The position numbers and the translations under genes are program-made. From assembly GCA_963082975.1 (NCBI GenBank), contig OY720347.1, positions 45,769,155 to 45,833,154 of the forward strand: a stretch of 64,000 nt of DNA, given 5' to 3'. Under the pieces are notes generated by a model. That model was not told the DNA's origin. It saw nothing but the letters and a program-made list of their open reading frames with translations, and did not search any database. Shown piece by piece: positions 12,515-25,372 of this stretch (position 1 is its first letter; each line of letters starts with the position of its first letter). The stretch is from Labia minor (taxonomy: Eukaryota > Arthropoda > Insecta > Dermaptera > Spongiphoridae).

Positions 12515-13372
12515 TTGGAGTGTCTCCACTCGCCTATCTCGCAATTTAATTTGCATAAAATAACATATTATATTTAAATTAAATTTAATTAATTATAAAT
12601 TATAATTTAAAATTTATAAATAATATTTATTAAACCAGCGCGGGTTTAGCTCTTTGTTGATGGCAACACGTCACGTGCTGGCGCGTGATTTACAGTGTTA
12701 AAAAATTAATTCCGGTACTTTCAATCAAGCTGAAAATCTATATATAGCAGTTTTATACAATTTTTAATCATGATAAAAACTATCAAACATACGTCTTTAT
12801 TTTTACGTTCAGTTTAGAGGAAAAAAATGAAAACGTGGAAGGCAATGACCCACTTCCGGATGAGCTACATTTCTTAAAAGTTGATAGAAAACTACGAATT
12901 TTGAATAATGCTCATGTACCAAATTTCATCATTCTAGCTCAAACCGTTTTTGCGTAATCTTGGTTACATACACACACACAGTCATTTTTCTCAACCTTAG
13001 TGAAAATGATTCAGGAACCTTCAAAACGTATAAAAACATCGAAAATTTTCATGATCGCAATACTATCCCTGGCAAAAAATAAACAATGAATGAAAATAAT
13101 GAAAACGTGGTAGGTAATGACCATCTTCCGAAAGAGCTACATTTCTCAAAAGGTGATAGAAATCTACGAATTTTGAATAATACCCGTGTACCAAATTTCA
13201 TGATTCTAGCTCAAACCGTTTTTGCAACATACACACAGAGAGAGAGAGAGACAAACAGACATTTTTCTCAACCTTAGTGAAAATGACTCAGGGACCTTCA
13301 AAACGTATAAAAACATCAAAATCTCGACATCGAAAATTTTTGTGATCGCAATACTATCTCTGGCGAGATAGT
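12515..13372 (+). mobile_element. GAGATAGT-family repeat, long form (copy 3)
   Basis: About 858 bp, starting TTGGAGTGTCTCCACTCGCC TATCTCGC and ending ACTATCTCTGGCGAGATAGT. It carries the same internal junction CTATCCCTGGCAAAAAATAA ACAATGAATG (about 13063-13090) as the copy at 10066, but not the nested MITE. Second-unit landmarks are ACCATCTTCCGAAAGAGCTA and an (AG)n tract at about 13237. It is a cleaner reference for the long form. Confidence 0.75.
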
Positions 13373-15828
13373 AATTATATTTGTAGTCATCAAAAACAAG
13401 GCAATTTGAGGTCAAGCCTTGAAAAAGTTTTCCATCATAAAATTATTTTTAATGGTTTCACTGTTTTAATTTTTTTTTTTTATAACTTATATACATGAAC
13501 ATTTATATAAACACTTAAGGAGAGAGAGAGAGAGAAAGAAAGTAGGATTAGTATTCAGTCTAATCGCAAAGGAGGTATACCCACTATACTATTTTGATCT
13601 TTTTTAATGCATTCAAATTAGATAAGAAAAAAAAATCAATAAAAGCAAACAAGAGATAAAAAAAATGTTCTAGAAAATCTATTTTTTTGAAAGAAAATGT
13701 TTTTGTAGATAGAATAACATCACAAAGAACTTATTAATTGTTTAATCTTAGACAAAATACATGAATGATTAAATTTCAATAGAAAAAAACGTTCATCATA
13801 TATCACTGAGGAAGAAAGGAAATTTAATTATACTGAAAATTTTAGATAATAATATTTGGATAAAATTGTTATGAGATCTAATAATCTAGACAGTAAAATC
13901 CATTTTATATTTAGAAATAATAGAGAATTAGAATTCCTTTTACTAGATTATATGACAAAGACCCTGCTCCATTATCCAATTAAATCTCGTATGGTTTAAT
14001 TTTAAAGTTTTTACGAATTGCATTAACATTGGAAATTGAGTGATTAAAATTTTAACGAATTTATTTAAATCGAAAGATAGTTCTGGTCTAAATACAGTAT
14101 TCCCCATTGAGGAGGGAATGGTTAAATAAACGTATCGCTAGCGAATGTAATGGACTTTTCCTGAGTTGTTAAAGAGTGCTGAGTGATTAGAGTAATCCGT
14201 GGGGGCTCAAGTGACCTGAAAGGAGAGAACGGATTACGAACTAAACAAGCCGTAATGTTCTTGATGAGGCGCAACTACAAAGAGGCACAGCTCAATCTAT
14301 CAAGTGGAATTACAAAACCAATAGACTCCATTTCGGGGTCTTTTTATAAATGACCTTCTTCTCAGAGATAAATGGAATAGGTGAAATTTTTTCCACTCTC
14401 AATCATGCCGATTTTTACAATCAAATCAAATCAAGTTTATAAATTAAAAAATTACAATATAGGAAATAAAAAGAAAAAAAAAACAAATTCTGAAGTAAAT
14501 TGTAAACAAAGGTTGTTGAAATGTGTTTGAGTGGTAATTTTTTTGTTTTATTCTCTCAGACATATGATGAATCATTCAGAGGCCGAAATGGATATAACAG
14601 GATCGTTTTGGTGGTGTGACAATTCATCTACTGACATTGAAACATGTCCAATCCAACAGATGAGCGTTCATCAAATGCATAGGGTATTTCACTTCGTGTC
14701 AGATCATCGATGAGGAAAATTGACAAAAATTGCTGATTCCACCATTCAGATTGGAAAGGATCATGAATGCACATTAAAGACATCAACAATTTTCTTGTCA
14801 TTTTTTTTTTGACATTTTCTTTCCGAATAATTCATCTGATGTTATCAATCTTTTGAGGCAATGAACGAATATAATACTCCAATTTCTATTTTCCCTAATA
14901 AATCATAATAAAAATAAATCAAATTTGTTCAAATTTATTGTAAATCATTTAAAATTATTAGTAAAATATATACAATGTTAATTATGATGATTTTGTCATT
15001 ATTAAAATTTGACAATTGTGACCCTTTTAGAATAATTTTAAAAATGTTTAAACTAAATATTTTTTATTTTAGCATATTTAGTAAAAAAAAATAATATAAT
15101 AAAGCACAAAATTAAATATGAATACAATATATATTATAAATATAAGTTGTAAAAAAATAATATATTGTATGAAGGGGTTTTAATTGTTATTAAGAAAAGC
15201 AAAAAATACAAAATACTTAAAATATAATTTAGTTGCATAGACTATATTTATTAAGTACCAAGAGTGAACACTTCACATATTTTATAGGTCGAATGGAAAT
15301 TTAAAGTATAAAGTTTATCTATAAAAACCAAATTGGAGAACAATCAATAAGTGGATTTACTTGCGATAGGAAAATAATATAAAATCAGATAAGAGAAAAG
15401 TTAAAGAGAGTAAGGTGGATGAAAGTAATTCAGGATACAGATGGTTGGAGGAATGTTGAAATTACGGGTTCACAGAGTTCCATAGAGAAACATAAATAAA
15501 TTTTAGATGAAAGTTCTTATACGAGGTAATTTAAAGTTATTGTTCAATACGTAATATAAGAATTTAAAATTTACAGTAATTATTGAAACTGATTTCACTT
15601 AAGTATCCTAATTTTATTCATATCTTAATAAAAAATAAATAAAAATTTTTAATCTAAAACCTGCTAATTTTGTATTAAAATCAATAATTCTATTTGGATT
15701 GATTTTAATAATCGATATACACTAATTCTTTTCTAAATATGGAATATATATTTTATGATGGTTGTTTTGTTTCCTCATTTGAATTTTAAATTTTGTATTG
15801 TAATTTATTTCTACTTAATCTCTCTCTT

Positions 15829-15859
<31 letters not shown>

Positions 15860-16244
15860 GTAAATAGGAAAGGTTGCTATTGATGGGCGAGCTCCTAAAA
15901 TTTGCTTTCTTAATTACGCGTATTCTAATGGTTAGTAAGGTTATATTCCCTTTTGCTAAAGGATATTCATTGTAGCTTTGAATTTTTTCAAATAGGCAGA
16001 AACTATGATTGAAAGTAAGATTTTAACTTTAATAAAATTCCCTAGTATTAATGAACGAAACATTTCAGCAAGATGTTAATTGTGATTGAGTTTTTTGCAT
16101 ACAATATTTTAAAGTTGAATTGATTTTCAAATTCACAATATAAATTTATTTACCGTAAACTAAGTCTCTCTTTTTGATGCCGAGTTAGTTGCCTTAAATG
16201 AGAGACTGTATTTTCCCGGCTTTTCACAACTAACGAGTTTTGTA
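13373..16244. other. kuz intron, no gene recognised
   Basis: AT-rich, with a short GC-richer patch at about 14100-14360 and a (TC)n/(TA)n run at about 15820-15858. No terminal repeats, long frames or RNA features were recognised. Confidence 0.55.
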
Positions 16245-16518
16245 CAGAGGTGTATTGGGAATGAACGAGGGGCAACGACGTTCCCTTACCTTTTTTCAGA
16301 ACCGGAACGCGTTCCAGTACTTTTTCATGTCCCGACAACTCCCATTTAAATCTACTACTGTTAGAATTTCTTTTTTTTGTTTTCGTAAATATTTTGTATA
16401 GTAAGAATAAGAAAAAATATAAAAACTTATATGGAAAAAAATAGTTTGCCAAAAAATAGAACTTTTTTTTGCTCCCACTGTGCGTTCCCTTACTTCTTAT
16501 TTTACCAAAACATCACTG
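16245..16518. mobile_element. hAT MITE (CAGAGGTGTATTGG ends)
   Basis: Left end CAGAGGTGTATTGGGA; the right end, reversed, reads CAGTGATGTTTTGGTA. The subterminal CAACGACGTTCCCTTACC and TAAGGGAACGC are typical of a widespread hAT group. Flanks are GTTTTGTA and GGTTCGTA, six of eight identical, a plausible worn target duplication. The 100-residue minus-strand frame overlapping it is not a gene. Confidence 0.65.
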
Positions 16519-17794
16519 GGTTCGTAACAATCAAATTAAAAAGAATCAATTGAATAATAATTAAATATCAACGAGAGTTATTTTGTTAACAATAACAATT
16601 AAAATGAAATAATTAAATAAATAATTTACTTACAATTTAATTCAATAATAAATTAATAATAAACTATTAATTATAAATTCAAATTGTCACGACAAGGTCA
16701 GGCTTACAGTTCAATTTTGTCCCTTGAAGTAGGGGACGGAGGGAATTCCCAGGCTCAATCAAGGAAACCAGTCGCCTTAAATGGACTGATGAAATTTTTT
16801 TTTTTCAAACATCTTATTAACATTGATTATTTATTACTTCTATGTCTACTATAGTGTGAAAATCAATATATGATGTATCTATTGAATTAACAAATATAAT
16901 ATAATATATATTATTACAAATTTTTCTTAAATGACCCTTCGAGAGAACCATCTCGTATATATATATATATATTATATTTATATTTAATGTTAAGAAATGG
17001 CTAATAATATTAATCATAAAATCAATCCTCTAATTGAATATAAAATTTCGAAAAATTATATTGGCATTTTAAAATTGTTTGTAAATTACTAAATAGAAAA
17101 TATAATCTCATTAAAGTAAAACATATCAGTTTTTATATTATAATTATATTTTAATTTATTATTATTATTATTAAATTAAATTTTTCATCTAGAAAACTCA
17201 GAAATTCTTCCTCGCAGGGGATACATCACCTTTTGATAAAAATTCATATTTTTATCTCTCAACTTTTATTAATTGAATCTGTCAGTTATATAATATAATT
17301 CATTGAATAATATTTCATATAAAATTTATTCCATTTGAGTATCATATATCTATTGATATTCTATTTTTTAACATTCCTCTTTCCCACTGCAAAATTGAAA
17401 TTGAAATTTTCTAATAAATATAATTCTATGTTTTCAATTAATATCATTTATAAAATGTAAAGTAAATTAAACAAAAATAAACATAATGTATTAGTGAATT
17501 TGATTCATTTCCAATGCTAATGGCTTATTGGTGTTTTACCGGCTTTAACAATAGTATATGTTTACATATAGCTTTCAAGTGAATAATAATAAAATGAAAA
17601 TGAGATGTATATTCCCAATGCTTATTTGTTTTAATTATATGTGAATACAATATCAATATAAATCATCATACCTAAAAGGAAAATTTTTTTAAATAATTAA
17701 TGAGATTTGTCCTAAATCCATTTGAAATAAAAATTAATTTAGTTGTGAATGAATAAATATTAAATATTAAAATGATTAAATACAAATATCTTTC

Positions 17795-18055
17795 TATCCA
17801 ACACCATGAACCGATGGAATTTGAAATCTATTGGCTGCAGCAACCACATTCCACCAAACGTCCCTATCCTGTGCTAGCTTTTCATCCCATTCTTATTCTT
17901 TTCTAACTTCCTCATGTCTTACCTTGTCTGGTAGCTTATATATCAATCTGACTCCCCATAAACAAACCCCCTCTAGTCTTTTTTCTCTCATTCTATCCGC
18001 GTGACTTGAACACGGTAACCTTTGGAGATGCATTGTGTTCATGTAATTCCGTCTT
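17795..18055 (-). pseudogene. Possible non-LTR retrotransposon ORF2 C-terminus fragment
   Basis: A minus-strand translation gives MNTMHLQRLPCSSHADRMRE, then KRLEGVCLWGVRLIYKLPDK and VRHEEVRKE, a stop, then EWDEKLAQDRDVWWNVVAAA followed by NRFQIPSV. The RLP.SSHADRM and AQDRDVWW pattern resembles the tail found after the reverse transcriptase of RTE/Jockey-like LINEs. The in-frame stop and lack of upstream RT motifs mark it as a dead fragment. GC content is higher than its surroundings. Confidence 0.45.
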
Positions 18056-20960
18056 AGGAAGACTGATTATTTACAAATTATAATTTTTTTTTAGAAATTG
18101 AATTGAATTTGCACTTTTATATTAATATCAAAAATTTTAAATTTTCAATTTATAAAAAAATTTAAAGAATTTTAACTACAAAGATTTTGAAGAGATTGAT
18201 AATAAGAAAATAAGATAAAAACCTAGTCATAAAGAGAAAAGTAACATATTTTTGGCAAAGATTCATCTCAATCTAGTAAACAACTTTTTCACTATTAATA
18301 TAAAGCTATTTTAGTTGATTTATTGAATTAAAAATTCCTTGTTTGATATAACTTATAGAGAAAGAAATGAATACTTATTAATTTTATTATTATTAACTTT
18401 TGTATTATATTATCAATATTTTAATTTTTAAAAAAAAAAAACTGATTAAATAATGAAAAAGTTTTATTTAGTATAATTTATCTTTGAAATTGAATAATTT
18501 GTATAAGTAATTGAAATTAAAAAATCATTAACGATTTCACAAGTGTATATTTTTCTTTTTAGTATTTTTACAAGTTATTTCTTTGTTAATATTAGTCATA
18601 AATTTTTTAATAATTATTTAAATTAATTAAAAAATTAATTTACCTAGCATGCTCTAAATCCTCAATAAGTCTGCAGTAAATATATAAAAAACATTTATTT
18701 TGATGTATCTACAACTAGATAATAATTTATTTATTTTTAATCTTATACCTAAATGAGTAAGTAAATAACAATTTTGAAAGCAAACTTTTAATATAAAATA
18801 AATGTCAATTTAAAATAAAACAATTTTTTTAATCAAATCTGAAGAAGCATAATTCCGCAATATTGTATGATTTTTCTAAAAAGAAGTTGTTTTTTTAAAT
18901 CAATATTTTCTATTATTTATTTCTATTGTTTTATGCTATTTTATGTTATAGTCGTTAAAACTTTTAATTAACTAGCAATTATTTTGAAAATAACAAAGAG
19001 TATTATTATTATTATTATTGTAAATATTATAATAAAACAAAACTCAAACAGAATTATTTTATTTTTAACGTAGCGTGGTTTGATAATATTATAATTTAAT
19101 TTAATTTTTGTCTTATTTTTTTATTAATTTTATTTTTGTCATATTAATTATTATTATATATCAAATTGTTCATTGTGATTTTGAAAAATGCATTAAGCAT
19201 CCAAAACCTGATATATTTTTAAATTCATATGAATATCTTTAAGCCTTTCACTTAAATAGTTAAAAAAAAGTCAGCACTTTAGTAAATAAAACTCTTAAAA
19301 GTAGAAAGGGATTTTATATCGTTTGCCAACGTGTTCCGTTCACGTCCTACTCTGATTTGATTTGACATTCTTCCTAGATTTGGTAATTTCATTAGAAGAC
19401 ATAAAAGTTGAGAATTTTAATTTAACTTTTATATACTAGTGAGTAAATTAGTCTTAAACTGGTAACACATACGAAAGTATAATTTAAAAAAAAAAATAAA
19501 AATTTGGTATTTCAATATTTTATTAATTACTTTGTAAAATGTTATTTTCATTTTATAATTCAAAGATAAATTACCTTTTTATTTGTTTTCATTCTTGATT
19601 TGTTATCAATTTAAAAAAAAGGTTACTACTGAATTTGAGCATATCTGATTAGGTATTCAGAATTTTTCCTAATGATTTAAAATTCTATTTTCTTAAATAT
19701 ATATATATTTCATAATTTCATAGTGTTAATTCTTTTTGTAATTGTAATTAATATGGTTCCACGCAAAGTTTTATACAAAGTGATCTAATCTTAAAAATAT
19801 TTGACAAATTGTAAAAAAGGTAAATTTTTAATAATTTTAATAATCGGAAAGTCATTTGCTATGATACACATTGCAAATAATTATTAATTGTTATTTTATT
19901 GTAACGTGTTTTTCTATAATCAAAAGTGAAAAAAAAAATATTAATATACAAAAAATTAATAAACATTGTGTGGAAATGTTTAATAAGAGAAACTAAAATA
20001 TTACTTTGGCTGTTGATTTATATGCAACTAATTCATTATATAAAGTCTATCCGGTTGCATAAACAATAGGCGTAAATAATAATTCAGTTCGTCTATATAA
20101 GAGACATATAATTAGGAGTTATTATATTAATTTTAAATAATTGATCGTGTTCTTAATCAGATCATTCAAATTCATTAGATTGTCAAGCATATACAAAAGT
20201 TTTGTTATACAAGAAAAACTTGAATTTTATAACAACATAATAATAGATTTATTCACTTAAAAAATAATGTTAAAAATATGATTTTTAAATTAAAAATCAA
20301 TTTGAAAAAATTATAGAAAATATAAATTAAAAAATAGATAATTATTAATATTATTAATAAAATGAGAATTATTTAAATGTACTATTTAAATAAAGTTTAT
20401 AAATAAACACAAAGAAAAATGAATATTTAATATAAAGACTTGGAAAATTGTTTAAATAATATAATTATTAATTGTCTGAGAGCGGATCTTTGGAAACCCT
20501 ATTCTTGATATTCCCCTATAGTAAGTCTGAAGATAAAAGATGATTGAAGAATAGCTCTACTCATAAAATCCACAATGCTCTACATTTAATGTAGCATTGT
20601 CGACAGAAAACCACTAGACAAAAATAAACAATAGAAACAAACGCAGTTTTGGGATTTGACTTTTGACTTTTGAGAGAGAAGAGAACTTAAATTAAATTTA
20701 ATTTTATATATGTATACGCCAACCATCAGAATTTTGTTTCGTTGAAATTTATAAAACTAATATCTTTGAATTGAAAAATATATATTATATAAACATAAAA
20801 AAAAACACATGGGAAAGCATCACATTGTTATTATTTACAAGATCTTCAAGATCTACATTAATATTTTTAATTAAATTTATAATAACCTAATAACTGGATA
20901 CAATATATTTTTATAATAGAAAAATAATTATTATGAATAATATAATATTTTTTTATTTAA
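18056..20960. other. kuz intron, AT-rich, nothing recognised
   Basis: Only short homopolymers and AT dinucleotide runs. No frame over 60 codons and no repeat ends seen. Confidence 0.6.
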
Positions 20961-22812
20961 TCTATATATATAAAGGAGAGTGTTTGTATGTATGTATGTA
21001 ATTTGTTTACTTTTTTGCTGTCATAGAAACAAACAAAAAAGAAATTTCCTACTTAACCGACACTTTACCGGTAATTTAGAATTATGAACATCAAAAAATA
21101 AGAAAGATTTCTATGAAATTACATCACAATATTCTTATATACCTCTATGGTAACATAGGCTATAGATTTTATTAATATCTAATTCTAATCAATAACCGCA
21201 GAATTTAATTTTTTAAAGTTTATATAGTTCTCCGTGTTGTTCATGCAAGAGCCAGGCCTGGCCCACTGACTGGCGGACTCATTTTACACAATGTATATAA
21301 CTCTAGCGATTCCCAAACAAAGAATTATTATAATATTTAACGTATTTTAAATTCTAATATTCAAATATCATTTCAATTAAATAATTTATTCTAAAAGTTC
21401 TCATTTTAATTAATATAATAAAATATTTAAATCATATTTAACTTAAATTATTTTGTATTTATTCTTTCTATATTTGAATACTTCTTTTATTTTAAGGGAG
21501 AGAATTAACTATGATCTAAAAAAATTAATAAATTAACTTAATAATAAAAAATAAATAAATCCATTAATTTAAATTAATACTATTAATGAATGTAAATATT
21601 GTTAATTTATCTTTAGTTTTATAAATACTTTTATACCGTTAATTTTTATAAATTGTCTCAAGTCTCTAACTTTGCATTTTCTCAAATTTTATTATAATTA
21701 AAAATATTCAATAAAAATCAAGCAATGAAATTAAAATATCAAAATGAAATGATCAAGAAATATTATACTCTATTATAACATATACAATACTTATAAACTA
21801 TAGGCGAAGGAAATATTAGACAATATCATTGCGGGTTTGGGCCAAATCGATCAACATTAATTAAGATATTTTCATTAGAAAACCCGCGAATTCAATATTT
21901 CTGTTCACTAATTATTTGTAGACTTCAGTAAAACCTACGCATGACTCAATAGATCCGGATAAACTTTTTCAAATTTTGATATTCAAATTTATCTTGAAAG
22001 TAGTAAAGAAAGAGTAAGATGTGGAAATCAATTGTAAAATATTAGGTTACCCAGACGACTTATATAATAGGAGATTCGGCAATTGCAATTACAGATAGCG
22101 AGGAAAAATTAATCGAGGTAGGAAAAGAGATGAGGTTTGAAATTAATAATGATAAATAAATATATTTAGAAACAAACAGGAGCAGTATTAACAAAATGTA
22201 GAATTTGAATATGTAGAAAAATTGAATGTAATCACGAAGGATAATAATATTTGAGAAGAATTTAAATCGAAGTTGCAATCGGGAAACGCCTGTTATAATG
22301 CAGTAAAGAGGCTTATCTCATCAAAATTATTATAAAAGGGAATGAAAATTAAAATATATAAAACAATTATTTTGTCTGTTGTATTATATGGGTGTGAGAC
22401 ATAGTCTATGATCTTAGGAGATGAGAGTGGATTCAGAGTATTTGAGAATAGGATTCTTCCCAGCATTTATGGGCCAAAGATGAGGACACCAGGGAATGAC
22501 GTAAGAAAGATGGAACAGAGGCTCAGGATAAGGACACTTGGAGAAATGTGGATGTAGCTACCAAGAACTTTCGAGTAGATAGATATAACATATTCAATAA
22601 AAATATATATAATTAATTTACTGATTAAATTAAAATATGTTTTAAATAATCACACAATAAGAAATGAATGTTTTATGTTATACATTGATTGAAACAAAAT
22701 GGATGAAAACCTTTTACTACTTTCAACCAAATACTATGTACCACTCGGGGGTACAGGGGGCGGAGCCCCCGTCTAGATGTGAAGAGCGACGAAGGAGCTC
22801 TGAGCAGCTAGT
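20961..22812 (+). mobile_element. Helitron-like element with captured LINE reverse-transcriptase sequence (copy A)
   Basis: The 5' end is TCTATATATATAAAG. The 3' end carries GAGCGACGAAGGAGCTC, a near-palindromic hairpin, followed seven bases later by CTAGT, the CTRRT terminus typical of Helitrons. Before the hairpin is a second GC-rich palindrome, GGGGGCGGAGCCCCC. The body matches copy B at 25373-27313 over long stretches (for example TTTCTATGAAATTACATCAC and CTCCGTGTTGTTC). The second half holds decayed reverse-transcriptase sequence (separate entry). No Rep/helicase frame is seen, so it would be non-autonomous. Confidence 0.6.
21790..22570 (+). pseudogene. Decayed non-LTR reverse transcriptase inside Helitron copy A
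   Basis: Frame-shifting plus-strand translation shows CGFGPNRST (RT motif, usually CGFRPNRST), then LGYPDDL, the YxDD catalytic motif in the form YPDD, then IIGDSAIAITDSEEKLIEVG and EINND. Later segments are KRLISS, YKTIILSVVLYGCET and GFRVFENRILPSIYGPK, the usual order at the end of an RTE/Jockey-like LINE RT. Multiple stops and frameshifts are present. The same segment is present in copy B, so it travelled with the element or was captured before both copies moved. Confidence 0.65.
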
Positions 22813-23689
22813 TGTTTATAATATATACCTATATATATAATTTATATATACAATTTTATAAGATTATTGAATTAAAAGGAGTTTGTTGATAAGTCAAAAC
22901 ATTTTTGATATTTTTAAGTATATTTATTCATTTAAGTATTTCAACAATTATATAAATATTAACAACGAAACGTATATAAGAGAAGAATATAATTATTTTT
23001 CGTTTATTTTTTGTTTATTTTAGCTTCTTTTCTATAATCAATTCAAAAAAAGTTTTAGATGGGTGACAAAATAACTTTCGGAAACCTTCTTCGAATTTAT
23101 ACAAGTAGAAAAAGTTGTGTAGATGACTTTTTAATAAGCTGCAACATGGTTTTTAGCAATGATTTATACAATTTAAAAATTGAAAGCTTTTTTCAGTTAA
23201 GTTTAACGTCACACAATGAATAAAATGATTTTCATATTAAAATAATAAAAAAATAAAAAAAACGAATAATATATTAAACTTTTGAAGAATTCTATTTAAT
23301 AGTAATTCTATTGAAATTAAACCTTTTTTTAATAAAATTGTTTACTCAGACATCTGTTAAAGTATACAAGACAAATTAGTGGATAACATTAAATAAAATG
23401 TGAAAAGGTATTGATAAATATTTTTATTAAATACATATAAACCATATTTATTAAATATTTATTGTTTACATCAATGAAATCAATAAAATTTTAAAAATAA
23501 AATAAAAAAAATAAGCTTTTAATTTATAATTGTATATTTTTGTTGTGTGTGAATTAATCTGTTTCTTATTTTATCTAACTTTAATATTTTATAAACGTTT
23601 TAATTATAATTACAATTCAACACAGAAACCACTTTTTTTATTTATTTATTTTTTGAGCTTAATACATATATGGGTGTAGTATTCTTTTT

Positions 23690-23990
23690 TTAATAAGAAT
23701 AAGCGATGTAAGGCCTGAATGTCCAATAAGGGTAAGGAAGATACACATTAACACCCCCTTCTAATTGCAAAAATAAAATCCCCCTGAGAGCTGCAATATG
23801 CTAGCTATTTGGACTTTTCCCTTCTTCAAAAAATCCAATACACAGTAAGATGATGGTACCAGGGGCAATTCTGCGCCCACATGTAACCTAGAATAAAACA
23901 AAAAGGCTTTGGAACTAATCCGATGGAAAATTGATTTTGTATCATGCCTGAAGCCTCTCTATTTATATTCTATTTGAGTACTTGCCATGT
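23690..23990. other. Unrecognised GC-richer island in intron
   Basis: About 300 bases with noticeably more G and C than either flank (AAGGCCTGAATGTCC, AACACCCCCTTC, GGTACCAGGGGCAATTCTGC). Reverse translation gives pieces such as GDFIFAIRRG, but stops interrupt every frame. Probably the remnant of an old mobile element; I recognise no terminal signature. Confidence 0.35.
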
Positions 23991-25324
23991 AGAATCCAAT
24001 ATAAAACAGGAAATAAAATAAATATTGAAATCGAGATGGAAAATTGTGGTTATTTTCAAATGAATTGGTTGGTTCTCAGTAGTTCTAAGGTTAGTTCAAG
24101 TATTTGTTATTGGATTCCAGTCAAATAAATAGAAAAATTATATTTTTAAATTGCTATTGGGGTATTGGGTTATTTTGAAGAGAATTTATTTTTTATTGTG
24201 TTGTATTTTATAGTATATATATGTATATATTACAATCGCAAAACTTTTCATGTTTCATGTTTTTAAATTATAAAATCGTTCCAAATATTGAGAAAATCCA
24301 TTGCCCTACCAAATCTTAGCAACTTTCCATTGCTAACATCCCGCAGTTTTACCTACCAATTCGGATTGTAAGTATAAACAGTGCTTTCTCCAATAGCGCG
24401 CAAGCTATATTCAATTAAAAGGTAATATGTATTTTCATATTAATATGAACTTTAAAACGCATTGTTATTGAATGACAGACATTCAAAGCAATATTTCAAA
24501 ATCAACAAAACCTTATCGAGAATATTTTAAAAGATTCATTCAATGGAATTATAAAAGGTCAATCTAGATTATTGTTCGTTTTTGTATATAATCGAAATAA
24601 GCTTCTTTCTTCGTTCAATTTTATCATTTCAATTTTAGTAAAATTTAATGACAATAAATGAATTTGACAAAGGTACAAATGACATGCCAAGAAGAATATA
24701 GTATGAAATGTTGAAATATAATTATATTAAAAATAATGAAAATTATATAATTCACTAGTATGGATTTAGTGCCGCTTATTTTTCTTTTAATTATGTAATA
24801 GAAATTTAACATATATTATGTTTGTATGTTTACATTCCTTAAACCAATAATTAACCCGTATTCTCTTGTTTATCCCATAGAAAGATGTAAACATATATTT
24901 AGTTTCTAATCGATCTTTATTGACTGTTAAGTGCTATTTACCTAATTAAATTTATTTTGGCATGCGTCTGTTCCGCCTTGCCAGGCTTCTATTTATTCTT
25001 TGAGACATAGGGGCCCCAATAGCAATTTATGACCTCTTTATATGTATTATACATATATTTTTAATGCCTCTTTAAGCAATCAATTGACTTGATTAAACTT
25101 AATTTATAACATATAAAGTGAAGCTCAGTTTAACAAATTATGAGTAAATAAAAACAAACTCCTCAACTAGATAAAATAAATCAAATATATTTAGTAATTT
25201 GAATAATTAAAAATATAATCAAATAAAGTGCAGTTAAAGTATTTTCATATAAACTAAAATATATATAAAATCGTATATACTCATCATTTAGTTTGATAAG
25301 TCGACAGGTACACTTTACAGCACA

Positions 25325-25372
25325 CAGGGGTTCTCAAACTTTTTCTTCCATAGACTCCCTATCTAAGGAATA
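25325..25372. mobile_element. hAT end fragment (CAGGGGTTCTCAAACTTTTT)
   Basis: CAGGGGTTCTCAAACTTTTT is the classic end of hAT/Charlie elements. After about 48 bases it runs into the 5' end of the Helitron-like element at 25373, so the Helitron probably inserted into or beside an older hAT copy. The partner end was not found. Confidence 0.5.

Noticed and set aside
14320-14350. GACTCCATTTCGGGGTCTTTTT, like a bacterial intrinsic terminator
   Set aside because: The window is eukaryotic, with spliced exons and animal transposons, and there is no gene before it. A chance hairpin before a T run.
22060-22278. 72-residue minus-strand frame
   Set aside because: Antisense to the reverse-transcriptase remnant in Helitron copy A.
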